Source of the DNA: an uncultured Bacteroidales bacterium
GTDB lineage: Bacteria > Bacteroidota > Bacteroidia > Bacteroidales > Muribaculaceae
Length of the DNA stretch: 15,987 nt
NCBI GenBank assembly: GCA_900554715.1
Contig: USIN01000017.1
Location: 1-15,987 of the forward strand
Direction of reading: 5' to 3'
Positions 6,468 through 15,578 of this stretch are shown here, piece after piece. The stretch's first letter is position 1, and each line of letters opens with the position of its first letter. The notes under the pieces were generated by a model, which searched no databases, was not told the origin of the DNA, and saw nothing but the letters and a program-made list of their open reading frames with translations. Both the position numbers and the translations under genes were made by a program.

Positions 6468-8390
6468 TTAAAGAATAGCGCCGTTGGCTTTCTTATTGCT
6501 TTTGTACTTTTTGACGCTGTTGGCAGACTTTGTAAGTGCAAGCGACTTGGTTGCCGGACGGACAATCTTGCCTGAGAGCATGTCGATTGTCTTGGCGATG
6601 ACTTTCTTCTTGAGAGCTGCCTGCGCTGCGGGGGTATCTTCCTCAACAAACATTATTATCGAGGGAATCATTTCCTGACCCTGACCGATGAAGCTATAGC
6701 CGAGGTCGTCAGGATCAGCAGATTTGCCGAAGAAAGGACTGTTGATAAGAATTGTCGAGACACCGTCGGCATCAACTGTCAGAGTTGAACCGAGTCCTGC
6801 TGCAACAACCTGTGCAGGCTGTGCGATGCCGAGTGTGGGATAGAGGTAACCGCCGTCACAGATAACGAGTTCTGCGCCGCCCTGGACTGCCGGGTTACCC
6901 CAGCCAGACTTCTGAGGCTCAACAAAGCAATATGCAGGATCCTGACAGTTGATTACGATATTGCGCACTTTCTGTATTGCATTGGCTTGAGCGGCAAGAT
7001 AAGTGTCGTTAGTGAAGGGAGCCATGAGTCGATAGAGACCGGGAGTATCGTCGCTCTTCTGGATCTCAACAGATGCGGGATAGTTAAGAGCGTCCGAGGG
7101 ACCGTTGGGCAGATTCAGACCGACTATAAACCAACCGTCGATAAAGTCGCTTTGGCCGAGTGAGGTCCAGTTGCCTTCGTCAACCGCCCCGCTGCCTAAA
7201 ATCTCAAATTCTGTGGCAGCGTAGAGCTGAGGTTCACCGTCACCATAGGTAACGATGACAGCAGTATATTCGCCGGCACCTTCGAGGGGAAGACGCACTT
7301 CACCGGGCTGAGTAGTCTCGACAAACTCGATTTCGCCGCTGACGATTGAGTTGACGAGAGCCTGTACGTCAGTCGTGATTGCGCAGGCAACGCGGGCGCT
7401 TTCGACATCAGCGCCGAAGTCGACGTTGACAATAGCCTGCTGGGTATTGTCGGCTGCAGTGAAGAAACCGGCATACTCGATAGCGGCAGAGTAGTCTGTA
7501 AGCTCGACGCCGGGGAAGACAATCATCTCAGCACCGTGGGTGTTGGCTTTATACCAGCCCTGGCCATACTCAGACTGCTCGATAGCGCCGAAACCGTCTG
7601 TCGGGAACGTGATGATACCGTCTTCATACGTACCGATACCTGACGACATCTGCGCGCCATAAATCACGCCGTAAGAGGGATCAAGCGTAAGACCGGTGCA
7701 GAAAGGATTGGGCGTAAAGACAACGCTGTTGTCCTCGCGGATTCTGAAAGTAATGTTATATTGATTAGCGCTGTCGAAAGTCGCACCGTTAACCATCTTG
7801 GCCATTGTCGCATAGGGGTTGACGAGACGATAGAGAGTCTTGTCAAGACCGTTCTGCTGAATCTCGACATTCCATGAAAGAGTCTTGCCACCGCCGATGT
7901 TATAGAGCGAGCATGCGATATCGTCAGTATAAATACCTGTACCTATAGAAACCCAAGGTTCGGGCTTGATAATCGTGAAAACATATGAACCGACGCCATA
8001 GGTAGAAGCGTCAGCGACTGTGACGTCGAAATCATAGACAGTGCCGTCTGCAATCTTCTCGTTGTCGAAGCTGATAGTGACAGGAGCCGAGGTAGCGTCC
8101 TTGGCGAAAGTTACCTGAGCGGGAATGTCGAAGATTTCGGGATCGGGGTTCTTGACCTCGAGGCTATAAGTAGCCTCATCACCGCCGTTTGCACGGCTGA
8201 GATCAAATGTAACTGACGATTCGCCTTTCGATACGTCATAAGTCTCGGCGAGAGTGCTTGAGAAATAAGGGCCGTCAGACGGAGCACCCGGGGTGTATTT
8301 ATCGGGTACGTCATCCTCGTCACAGGCTGTGAAAGCCGCCGAGACCGCCAGTGCCACGAGTGTGTATAACGAATATTTTAAAAATTTCAT
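6468..8390 (-). CDS. Third lipoprotein of the Sus-type operon, probable surface polymer-binding protein
   Basis: A 640-residue lipoprotein. The signal peptide (1-22) ends in FTAC with lipid cysteine C23; the mature start CDEDDVPD is strongly acidic, as in the surface-export signal of Bacteroidetes lipoproteins. Residues about 40-140 look like a Calx-beta/immunoglobulin-like domain (FDLSRANGG, DFDVTVAD). Two copies of a W-x-S-(I/L)-G module follow, near 146-195 and 408-457. Each has W-S-G, acidic residues, then (N/S)VEIQ and LYRL-x-x-P, so the protein contains an internal duplication. The last 45 residues are lysine-rich, which is unusual for the class. By position, 68 bp after susD, it probably acts like SusE/SusF or a surface glycan-binding protein. 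No specific family or substrate can be named from the sequence. Confidence 0.8.
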   Translation of the reverse strand: MKFLKYSLYTLVALAVSAAFTACDEDDVPDKYTPGAPSDGPYFSSTLAETYDVSKGESSVTFDLSRANGGDEATYSLEVKNPDPEIFDIPAQVTFAKDATSAPVTISFDNEKIADGTVYDFDVTVADASTYGVGSYVFTIIKPEPWVSIGTGIYTDDIACSLYNIGGGKTLSWNVEIQQNGLDKTLYRLVNPYATMAKMVNGATFDSANQYNITFRIREDNSVVFTPNPFCTGLTLDPSYGVIYGAQMSSGIGTYEDGIITFPTDGFGAIEQSEYGQGWYKANTHGAEMIVFPGVELTDYSAAIEYAGFFTAADNTQQAIVNVDFGADVESARVACAITTDVQALVNSIVSGEIEFVETTQPGEVRLPLEGAGEYTAVIVTYGDGEPQLYAATEFEILGSGAVDEGNWTSLGQSDFIDGWFIVGLNLPNGPSDALNYPASVEIQKSDDTPGLYRLMAPFTNDTYLAAQANAIQKVRNIVINCQDPAYCFVEPQKSGWGNPAVQGGAELVICDGGYLYPTLGIAQPAQVVAAGLGSTLTVDADGVSTILINSPFFGKSADPDDLGYSFIGQGQEMIPSIIMFVEEDTPAAQAALKKKVIAKTIDMLSGKIVRPATKSLALTKSANSVKKYKSNKKANGAIL

Positions 8391-8458
8391 TGTAGTGATT
8401 GTTTAATCAGTATTGTGAATGAAAAATGAAATTTGAGGAGAGAAGGGAGGGTGTTCCG

Positions 8459-10132
8459 TTAGTTTTCAGCAACGGGATTGGGCTCGGTGATTGCAGGATT
8501 GTTCTTGTGGAAATCATCTTTCTCACCTGCGCCCGTGAAGGCCTTGTTGGTGCTGATCTCATCTTCAGGAATCAGATAGAGCATACCGTTGCCTTCTTCA
8601 CCATATTTGATGACATAGACCCATGCAGCGGGGAAAGCACAGCCGCGACGGTCGATGTCTTTGTGGAGACGCATGATGTCGAAGTAGCTGAGACCCTCAC
8701 CCCAAAGCTCGATACGGCGCTGATTCCAGACTTCTTCCTGGATTGCTTCGGCTGTCGAGGCTGTGGTCACGTATTCGGGGTTACGGTATGTCTTGACAAA
8801 GTTGGTGAGGGTTTCGAGACCGCCGGTAGTGTTGCCGCTCATTGCCTGACCTTCGGCGAGGATGAGATACATTTCCTCGACACGCATCATAGGCACGTCA
8901 GCAGCGTTGATAGACTGCGAAAGCACACTCTGGTAGCTGTCGAATTTGACATTGGTGTAAGGCATCATATTTGCGGTAGCGTCGGCACCATAGTTGGGCG
9001 TACCTTTATCGAAGCTGTCGATATAAGCCTGCTGGGCTGCGGTGAGGTTGGCGCTCTTGCGATTTTCGTCGAGCCACCAGCCTTTGCGGACGTCGGTCGC
9101 GGGAATCATGTCATAGAGTTTGCGCGAAGCCCAGCGCCATGCACCGCCCTGGTCGCAGTAGCCGTGAGAGAATGTACAGCTCATAGCGGGGAAGTTGACG
9201 ATAGAGCCGTTGGCAATCCAGTCGTCGGTCTCGGCGTTGGCGATACCCCACATCCATGAAGCGTCAGACATAGAGGTGAAACCGGGTTTCGAGACTTCCT
9301 CGATGCTGTAGGGACGGCCTGAGAAAGCGGCGATCGCTCTCTGCGCATCGTTGGCAGCATCGGCATATTTGTGCATAGTCAGATATACGCGGGCACGCAG
9401 ACCGTAAGCGACAGCGAGCGAGACCATACGTTTGGGTTTGTCGCTGATAATCTGGTCGGCGGTGACGGGGTTGCCTTCGAGAAGGCTGACAGCCTCGTTG
9501 AGGTCTTTGAGAATCTGGTCGTAAACCTCGGCTACTGTGGCACGGGGAGCGCCGTTTTCTGCGACTTCCTCGATATTCTCGTCGGTGAGGAGGCAGACGC
9601 CCGGAGCGTCGGCATAGCCGTCGTAGTTATACTGGTAGACCTGGATAAGAGTCCAGTAGTCGAAAGCGCGGACTGCGAGAGCCTGTGCACGGTAGAACTT
9701 CAGAGTGTTGTTCTCCGTGTCGGCGGGAATAGTCGGCAGGATAGTGTTACAGATGTTAATCTGAGCGTAGTTATACATCCACATCATATTGTCGGGCCAG
9801 CCTGTAGTCGAACGGTTGCTGTAACCGTTATAAGAGGAATACCAGTTGTAACCCGAGTTCTTCGAGGTATAGTCCATACCCTGAGAGTCGAGACCGATCA
9901 TCACCGATGGATAACCGAAGTCAAGGTGGGCGTCTGAAATCTTGAAGATACCGGCAAAGTCGGTAAACATACCCGTAACTGAAGCCGTACCCATCGACGG
10001 GTTAATCTCAAGAGTACCTTCTTTCTGCGTGGTCGACACATAGCCGCCGAGGTATTCGGTATCGAGGTCTGCACACGATGTCGTGAGCGTGGCAGCGAGA
10101 CCGATAAGCAGATATTTATTTATTTTTTTCAT
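8459..10132 (-). CDS. SusD/RagB-family outer-membrane substrate-binding lipoprotein
   Basis: A 557-residue lipoprotein that caps the SusC channel and binds the incoming polymer or peptide. The signal peptide ends TTSC with lipid cysteine C20. Residues about 145-165 (FYRAQALAVRAFDYWTLIQVY) are the typical N-terminal SusD helices, and later TPR-like helices include VAYGLRARVYLTMHKY (about 241-256). The C-terminal part shows the family signatures MMRVEEMYLILAEG (about 415-428), QRRIELWGEGLSYFDIMR (471-488) and a closing IPEDEISTN (521-529). The length is usual for the family. The gene starts 34 bp after susC, so the pair is co-transcribed and forms one complex. The sequence does not reveal the substrate. 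Confidence 0.95.
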   Translation of the reverse strand: MKKINKYLLIGLAATLTTSCADLDTEYLGGYVSTTQKEGTLEINPSMGTASVTGMFTDFAGIFKISDAHLDFGYPSVMIGLDSQGMDYTSKNSGYNWYSSYNGYSNRSTTGWPDNMMWMYNYAQINICNTILPTIPADTENNTLKFYRAQALAVRAFDYWTLIQVYQYNYDGYADAPGVCLLTDENIEEVAENGAPRATVAEVYDQILKDLNEAVSLLEGNPVTADQIISDKPKRMVSLAVAYGLRARVYLTMHKYADAANDAQRAIAAFSGRPYSIEEVSKPGFTSMSDASWMWGIANAETDDWIANGSIVNFPAMSCTFSHGYCDQGGAWRWASRKLYDMIPATDVRKGWWLDENRKSANLTAAQQAYIDSFDKGTPNYGADATANMMPYTNVKFDSYQSVLSQSINAADVPMMRVEEMYLILAEGQAMSGNTTGGLETLTNFVKTYRNPEYVTTASTAEAIQEEVWNQRRIELWGEGLSYFDIMRLHKDIDRRGCAFPAAWVYVIKYGEEGNGMLYLIPEDEISTNKAFTGAGEKDDFHKNNPAITEPNPVAEN

Positions 10133-10166
10133 AATTGTCAGATTGAGCTATTACGAGAATTGATTA

Positions 10167-13100
10167 TTAGAAAGAAACTTTGAGACCGCCTGAGATTGAA
10201 CGGATAGGCGAGTAAGTTTCGTTACGAGAAGATACGAAGCCCTGACGGGGGTCGAGACCTTTACGCTTGCTCCAGAGAGCGACGTTCTCGGCAGCGGCAT
10301 AGACGCGAAGCGATTCGAGACCGAGTTTCTTGACCCACTTGGCGGGGAAGGTATAGCCGAGCTTCATATTGTTGAGTGCAAGATAGTTGCTCGAGATCAA
10401 GAAGCGGTCTGACATTGCGTTGCCGTAAGTGGCTGCAGTACCGTCGGTGGCCATACGGGGAACGTTGGTATTGGTGTTTTCGGGAGTCCAGGCCTTGAGG
10501 ATATCCTTGTGCCAGGTCTTGCCGAGGTAGTCACCGTTGCCGGGGTTCATGATGTAGGCGTAAGTGCTGTCGTAGATTTTACCGCCGGCCTGATAAGAGA
10601 AACCAAACGAGAAGTCTACGCCGTAGGCGTTGATTTCAGCGCCGAAACCGCCGTAGATCTTGGGCATGATGTTGCCGGTGAGCTTGCGGTTGGTGTCGCG
10701 GGCTGTGTTATAGTCGCTTGTCTCGTATTCTTCCTGCTTGTAGACAGGGTTCTCCTCGGTGCCGATGTTGACAGGTTTGCCGTCTTCGCCGATAACATTG
10801 CGGAGAGCCTTGTAGAGAGCCATACCGGTCTCGGGGTCTACGCCGGCATATTCAACGAGCCACATGTTATACATCGATTCGCCTTCTTTGATCAGTCGGC
10901 TTGAAGAATACTTCCATGCATTGACGTCGTCGCTGATGAGCGAGGGGTCGAGGCTGATAATCTTGTTCGACGGGAATGTCATGTTGCCGTAGATGTCGAG
11001 AGTGATATCCTTGGTGTTGATAGCGCGATAGTTGAGGTCGATTTCAAAACCGCTGTTGCGCATCGAGCCGACGTTCTTAGGCATTGTGTTGCCGGGATAA
11101 CCGAGCGAGGGTGCTACGGGGAGATTCATAAGCATGTCTTCGGTCTCGCGAAGGTAATACTCAAGTGAACCGCTGAGTTTGCCGCTCCAGAAGCTGTAGT
11201 CGAAACCTACGTTGAAGTTGTTTGATTTCTCCCAGGTGATATCCTCGGTTCCTTTGTAGGCCATCTGCGAGTCAGACCATACGCCGTTGGCACCGGTTGC
11301 GTTGTAGAAGTCTGCATATGCCATCAGGATCGTGCTGTCATAGATACGGTCGTTACCGTTCTGACCGAACGAAGCCTTGAATTTGAGAAGGTCGATGGCA
11401 GTGACGTCTTCGAGGAAGCTCTCTTTGTGGATATCCCAGCCGATAGAAGCCGACCAGAAGTTACCCCAGCGGTGATCGGGATGGAAAGCCGACGAACCGT
11501 CGCGACGGAAGGCAGCCTGAACGTAGTATTTGCCATCATAGTTATATTTGGCGTTGACGAAGCCGCTACGATGAGTGAGCTGGGCTTTTGCACCGCCGAT
11601 CGAGGGGTTGTCGATGGTGTTGCTTACGAAGGGGTTGAAAGGCTGATAGAGATTAGAACCCTGTGCCGAAACAAATTCTTCTGTATAGTCCTGGCTCTCG
11701 ACGCCTACCATGATATAGGCGTTGTGGACATCGTTGAATGTGCGGGTATAGCTTGCGAGGCCCTGGAGGTTGATAGTACCTACGCGCTGGTGCTGCTGAG
11801 TGGCGCGGCCGCCGCTGGCAACTGCCTGACCATAGAGGGGGTTGTCGAGGTTGTGGTAGCGGATATTGTCGACATAGTAGCCGAGTGTACCCTGAACGTT
11901 AAGGCCTTCGATGGGGTTGACGTTGGCATACCATTTGCCGTCGAAAACATCGTGAAGGAACTCGCGTGTGTCATATGCGAGGGCACCGGCGGGGTTGGCT
12001 GTCGACCATGCGCCTGAAGGACGCTGTGCAGCTGTGGGACGGTCTTTGCTGACAATACCCGTACCGAAATCATAGAGGGGTTTGTTGGTTGCCGGATCAC
12101 GGAGGATATTACCCTCGGCGTCGCGGAAGTATATAGGATAGACGGGACCCATCTGGTTGATGACGGCAAATGCGTTGGTCGTTGAGTTGTATTCGCTTGA
12201 TGTCTGACCGCTGGGATAACCGCTGTTTACATAAGCGTAGTTGAGGGTCGTACCGACTTTAAGCCATTTGTTAGCCTGATAGTCGACAGCCGAACGGGTC
12301 GAAAAACGTTTGAAGTGTGAGCCCTTGATGATACCTTCGTCAGAAAGGAAGCCGCCCGACACATAATAGTTGAAGCGGTCTGTACCACCGGTGATTGTCA
12401 GCGAGTAGTCCTGACGGAGACCGTTGATGATGGTTTCGTCAGTCCAGTTGTCGGGAGTATAGTAATATGTGCCGTCGCTGTAGCCGGGTGTTGCGGCAGG
12501 GTTGAGCTTGCCGTTGGCTCCGATGAAGAGCTGGCCTTCGGGAACGCTGTAGGTCTGCTGACCGAGAGCGCTCCAGAGGTTATTGTTGGCATAGAGGTGA
12601 GCGGCGGCGGCGACAGCGGCTTTGTTAGAACCGTCGGCGGCGATGTTGTTCATATACTGGGTAGTATACATTGCCTTATAGACAGTTTCGAGGAACTGGC
12701 CGGGATTGTCGATGACATTGTAGTTGCCGAGGGCTCTCGAGTTGCCGCCCCAGCTGATGTCAGCTGTGACTTTGGCTTTGCCCTGCTGACCGCGCTTGGT
12801 GGTGATGAGGATGACACCGTTGGCACCGCGGGCACCGTAAAGTGCGGTCGAAGCGGCGTCTTTGAGGACTGTCATGGCCTCGATGTCAGAGGTGGCGATG
12901 TTTGAGATGTTGCCGTCGTAGGGCATACCGTCGACTACATAAAGAGGTGCGGTCGACGAGTTGATTGAGCCGACGCCACGGATGAGGACCGAAGAACCGG
13001 CACCGGGCTGACCGTTTGACGACAGAGTCTGCACACCTGCCAGCTTACCTGCAAGGGCGTTGGTAACGTTCGAGACCTGCGCGTCTTCAAGCTGGTCGGC

Positions 13101-13469
13101 CTTGACGACGCCGGCCGAACCGGTGTACTCAGACTTTTTAACCGAACCGTAGGCGACAGCGATAATCTCGTCAAGCTGCTCGGCAGCGGGAACGAGCTTG
13201 ACCTCCATATTGTTAGAAATAGGGAGGGTCTGATCTTTGTAGCCTATAAATGAAAATGTAAGTTTAGTCACCGCCTGAGGCACAGTGATTGTAAACTTGC
13301 CGTCGAGGTCAGTAGCGACACCGACATTTCCTCCTGCTTTAACCGATACGCCGGGAAGGGGCTCATCGGTGCCTGCGTCTAAGACAGTACCTTTCACCGT
13401 ACGCGTCTGGGCCGACGCACAGAGGCTGATGGTCATAACTGTCAAAAGGAATAGAAACAGCTTTTTCAT
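10167..13469 (-). CDS. SusC/RagA-family TonB-dependent outer-membrane transporter
   Basis: A 1100-residue TonB-dependent transporter that imports the ligand held by its SusD partner. The signal peptide is cleaved near 20 (CASA-QT). A carboxypeptidase-regulatory-like domain (about 24-95, VKGTVLDAGTDEPLPGVSV, FIGYK) follows. The TonB-box-like stretch is DEIIAVAYG (100-108), a variant of the common DEVVVVGYG. The plug domain has GVQTLSSNGQPGAGSSVLIRG, PLYVVDGMPYDG, and the family's DAASTALYGARGANGVILITTKRG (about 204-227). A 22-strand-type barrel fills the rest and ends in phenylalanine, as expected for barrel insertion. There is no N-terminal anti-sigma-contacting extension, so direct ECF-sigma control is not expected. 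It is the first gene of the three-gene operon, with a promoter about 120 nt upstream. Confidence 0.96.
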   Translation of the reverse strand: MKKLFLFLLTVMTISLCASAQTRTVKGTVLDAGTDEPLPGVSVKAGGNVGVATDLDGKFTITVPQAVTKLTFSFIGYKDQTLPISNNMEVKLVPAAEQLDEIIAVAYGSVKKSEYTGSAGVVKADQLEDAQVSNVTNALAGKLAGVQTLSSNGQPGAGSSVLIRGVGSINSSTAPLYVVDGMPYDGNISNIATSDIEAMTVLKDAASTALYGARGANGVILITTKRGQQGKAKVTADISWGGNSRALGNYNVIDNPGQFLETVYKAMYTTQYMNNIAADGSNKAAVAAAAHLYANNNLWSALGQQTYSVPEGQLFIGANGKLNPAATPGYSDGTYYYTPDNWTDETIINGLRQDYSLTITGGTDRFNYYVSGGFLSDEGIIKGSHFKRFSTRSAVDYQANKWLKVGTTLNYAYVNSGYPSGQTSSEYNSTTNAFAVINQMGPVYPIYFRDAEGNILRDPATNKPLYDFGTGIVSKDRPTAAQRPSGAWSTANPAGALAYDTREFLHDVFDGKWYANVNPIEGLNVQGTLGYYVDNIRYHNLDNPLYGQAVASGGRATQQHQRVGTINLQGLASYTRTFNDVHNAYIMVGVESQDYTEEFVSAQGSNLYQPFNPFVSNTIDNPSIGGAKAQLTHRSGFVNAKYNYDGKYYVQAAFRRDGSSAFHPDHRWGNFWSASIGWDIHKESFLEDVTAIDLLKFKASFGQNGNDRIYDSTILMAYADFYNATGANGVWSDSQMAYKGTEDITWEKSNNFNVGFDYSFWSGKLSGSLEYYLRETEDMLMNLPVAPSLGYPGNTMPKNVGSMRNSGFEIDLNYRAINTKDITLDIYGNMTFPSNKIISLDPSLISDDVNAWKYSSSRLIKEGESMYNMWLVEYAGVDPETGMALYKALRNVIGEDGKPVNIGTEENPVYKQEEYETSDYNTARDTNRKLTGNIMPKIYGGFGAEINAYGVDFSFGFSYQAGGKIYDSTYAYIMNPGNGDYLGKTWHKDILKAWTPENTNTNVPRMATDGTAATYGNAMSDRFLISSNYLALNNMKLGYTFPAKWVKKLGLESLRVYAAAENVALWSKRKGLDPRQGFVSSRNETYSPIRSISGGLKVSF

Positions 13470-13528
13470 ACTAATAATAAATTAGACAATAAATAATAAA
13501 AATTAATTCTCTCTCCTTTAGATACTAA

Positions 13529-13549
13529 CTTTCTGTCACTGACCGAAAG
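13529..13549 (-). promoter_or_regulatory. Small hairpin in the susC leader
   Basis: CTTTC and GAAAG enclose, after one T-C mismatch, GTC-ACT-GAC. It lies in the predicted 5' leader of the susC transcript. It could affect RNA stability or translation, but it is short and may be incidental. Confidence 0.3.
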
Positions 13550-13587
13550 CGTAACATTTTTTATATTAAAATGTGTATATAACGACG

Positions 13588-13621
13588 CAAAGATAATAAT
13601 TTTTATTCAATAATAAACAAA
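13588..13621 (-). promoter_or_regulatory. Promoter of the Sus-type operon (-33 and -7)
   Basis: On the minus strand TTTG (13621-13618) is followed after 22 bp by TATCTTTG (13595-13588), close to the Bacteroidetes consensus. The predicted leader to the susC ATG is about 110 nt and AT-rich. Confidence 0.7.
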
Positions 13622-13871
13622 TGATAGCAAAAAATCTCAGCTTTTAACACTATCGAAGCAATTCGGCTTTAAACTTACAATTTGACATAAATCAGACGTC
13701 AATTTTTAATATCATAAAGAAAGTGGCTGCGGCACGGGGATGTTTTACGACAATATGTAAGCAAAATCGCACCGAAAAGCTGTAAAAATTTGTCAAAAAT
13801 TTGCCGTAAAACATATTTTTCCAACAGAAAAACAAGGAAATTCACGATGAAGGAACGCTTTTGCGTGCTCA
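13622..13871. other. AT-rich gene-free stretch with an inverted repeat and a tandem repeat
   Basis: There is no credible gene here. ATGTTTTACG (13740-13749) is repeated inverted and exact as CGTAAAACAT (13805-13814). Within the intervening arm lies a tandem of AAAAATTTGTC and AAAAATTTGCC just before 13805. The structure could be an operator, an RNA stem or a remnant; I cannot decide. Confidence 0.4.
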
Positions 13872-14241
13872 CACAACATCGCTTCTCCGAAGCTCCGCTT
13901 TTGCTCTCACACCCCCCCGGGCTTGGTCGGCCCTCGGGGCCTCCTGCGCCAGGGGTTATGCCACAACCCCGTCGCTCCGCGACTACGATGCCGTAACAAT
14001 TGCACAGACTAAGCCACAGCGTGGCGCGGTCGTGGTTAACCCCATGCGCGAGAGCATCGGAGATGCGACTAAGCATGGGGAAGATAGCAAGAGTATATAC
14101 AGAGCTTCGGAGAAGCGATGTTGTGGTTTGTAGATCAGCGTCTTGCAGACGCTCTACGCCTGCTGTCGCCAAACCGCGCAGGCCGGCACTCACGCGCCTC
14201 GGCCTACGCGGCTATCAGTAAAATCATCGTCCTACCGGACG
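13872..14241. repeat. Second hairpin cluster with an exact 24-nt inverted repeat
   Basis: The 24 nt at 13872-13895 recur exactly as the reverse complement at 14102-14125 (core CATCGCTTCTCCGAAG). Between them are GGGGTT/AACCCC (13952-13970), GCCAC/GTGGC (14013-14025) and CCCCATGC/GCATGGGG (14040-14080). The last contains GCATC/GATGC (14054-14066). Beyond the right repeat come AGCGTCT-TGC-AGACGCT (14137-14153) and CGTCC/GGACG (14228-14241). No credible gene is present. The style matches the field at 5250-6400. Confidence 0.65.
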
Positions 14242-14260
14242 TTATGGATTAGTTGCAATT

Positions 14261-14304
14261 AAGCTCAGGCCGCGCGAGGTTATAGCCTCTTGCGACCTGA
14301 GCTT
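14261..14304 (-). terminator. Hairpin at the 3' end of the ABC exporter operon
   Basis: AAGCTCAGG and CCTGAGCTT form a perfect outer stem around a partly paired inner stem (GAGG/CCTC). It lies 23 nt after the permease stop on the minus strand. The T tract on that strand is short, so termination is plausible rather than certain. Confidence 0.5.
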
Positions 14305-14327
14305 ATATTATATATATGTATTATAGA

Positions 14328-15578
14328 TTACTTATAGCGCGCCCAGCGGATAAGCTCGGCGAAGGAAGGTTTCTTGCCATACATGAAGATGCCGACGCGG
14401 TAGATCTTGGCGGCAAGCCACACAAGGAAGAGGAACGACAGATAGAGCACGACAAGCGAAGTGACAATCTGCCACACCGGAATGCCGAAAGGCAGACGGG
14501 CCATCATGACCATCGGCGAAGTGAGCGGCACGATTGAAGCCCACAGCGCCATCGTCGAGTCGGGGTCGTTGACGACGGTCATCGAGAAGACCATGCCGAG
14601 AATAATCGGAATGACGGCGACACTCTGAAGCTGGCTCGCATCCTGGATGTTGTCGACAGCCGAGCCGATGGCGGCATAGATGGCCGAGAAGAAGAGATAG
14701 CCGCCGATAAGGAAGAGGATGAGATAGCCGAAGAGGCTGAGCATATAGCCCGAATCGCCGAGGACGCCGAAGATTGAAAGCAGGTCGCCGTCGGTGACAC
14801 CGGCGACGAGCGAGGGTATGCCCCAGGTCGTCACCGAGCAGATGATCACAGCCCAGATGAGTATCTGTGTGAGAGCGACCAGACCGACGCCGACAATCTT
14901 GCCGAGCATGAGATAGGCGGGCTTGACCGACGAGACGACAATCTCGAGCACACGGTTGTTTTTCTCCTCAATGATAGACGTCATGACCATCTGGCCGTAG
15001 AGAAGTATAAACATATACAGCATCAGCGACATAACCATACCTATTATATAGCTCATGACCGACGAGGTCTCGGAGCTTTCATCCTTGTCGAGACGGAAGG
15101 TCGAGAGCTTGACATCGGCGTTGACCTCCTGCATTATCTGGGCAAGGTTGGCTATGTTATACTCTTTGAGGCGTATAGACTCGACAGTGTGCTTGATGCT
15201 CGACGAAATTTCGTTTTCGAGCTGCATCGAGAGCGAGCCGCGGGTATATAGCGACACGTTCGACGGATTCCTGATGATATCGGCGCCGATGACAAGGACG
15301 CCGTAGAGGTCTTCATCAGCCATGAGCTGATCAAGGCTCTTGTCGGTGTCGATAAAGCGGACGCTCTCGTTGTTCTGAAGCGTGCGGCCTATCATGCCCG
15401 AGTCGTCGATGACGGCGATTTCTTTCTGATCGGGAGTCGAGATCATGGCGATGAGAGCGGGGGCTATCATCAGCAGAATCATAAACAGCGGTGTGAGTAT
15501 GGTCGAGATTATGAAGCTCTTGCGTTTGACGCGTTCGAGATATTCGCGGGTGATGATTATTGAGAGTGGTGAGTTCAT
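14328..15578 (-). CDS. ABC-2-type exporter permease (NatB-like)
   Basis: A 416-residue inner-membrane permease of the ABC2_membrane_3 (NatB-like) type. The N-terminal signature is ITREYLERVKRKSFI followed by TM1 (about 22-47). A large external domain spans about 50-170 and includes a KEIAVIDDSG strand. A bundle of five further membrane segments follows, with IIEEKNNRVLEIVVSSVKP, the characteristic loop of this family, between the first two. Its ATG overlaps the stop of the ATPase gene by 4 nt (ATGA), so the two are translationally coupled and form one transporter. Family members export sodium ions, drugs or other compounds; the substrate here is unknown. Confidence 0.9.
   Translation of the reverse strand: MNSPLSIIITREYLERVKRKSFIISTILTPLFMILLMIAPALIAMISTPDQKEIAVIDDSGMIGRTLQNNESVRFIDTDKSLDQLMADEDLYGVLVIGADIIRNPSNVSLYTRGSLSMQLENEISSSIKHTVESIRLKEYNIANLAQIMQEVNADVKLSTFRLDKDESSETSSVMSYIIGMVMSLMLYMFILLYGQMVMTSIIEEKNNRVLEIVVSSVKPAYLMLGKIVGVGLVALTQILIWAVIICSVTTWGIPSLVAGVTDGDLLSIFGVLGDSGYMLSLFGYLILFLIGGYLFFSAIYAAIGSAVDNIQDASQLQSVAVIPIILGMVFSMTVVNDPDSTMALWASIVPLTSPMVMMARLPFGIPVWQIVTSLVVLYLSFLFLVWLAAKIYRVGIFMYGKKPSFAELIRWARYK

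Noticed and set aside
8426..9259. 277-codon plus-strand open frame opposite the susD gene
   Set aside because: It is antisense to a clear SusD protein and shows no family motif. Long antisense frames follow from the codon bias of the real gene.
9371..9937. 188-codon plus-strand frame opposite susD
   Set aside because: Shadow of the real gene on the other strand, with no recognisable features.
11427..12017. 196-codon plus-strand frame opposite susC
   Set aside because: Antisense shadow of the TonB-dependent transporter.
13699..14193. 164-codon minus-strand frame in the second hairpin cluster
   Set aside because: It reads through the inverted repeats and palindromes and has no domain or start context.
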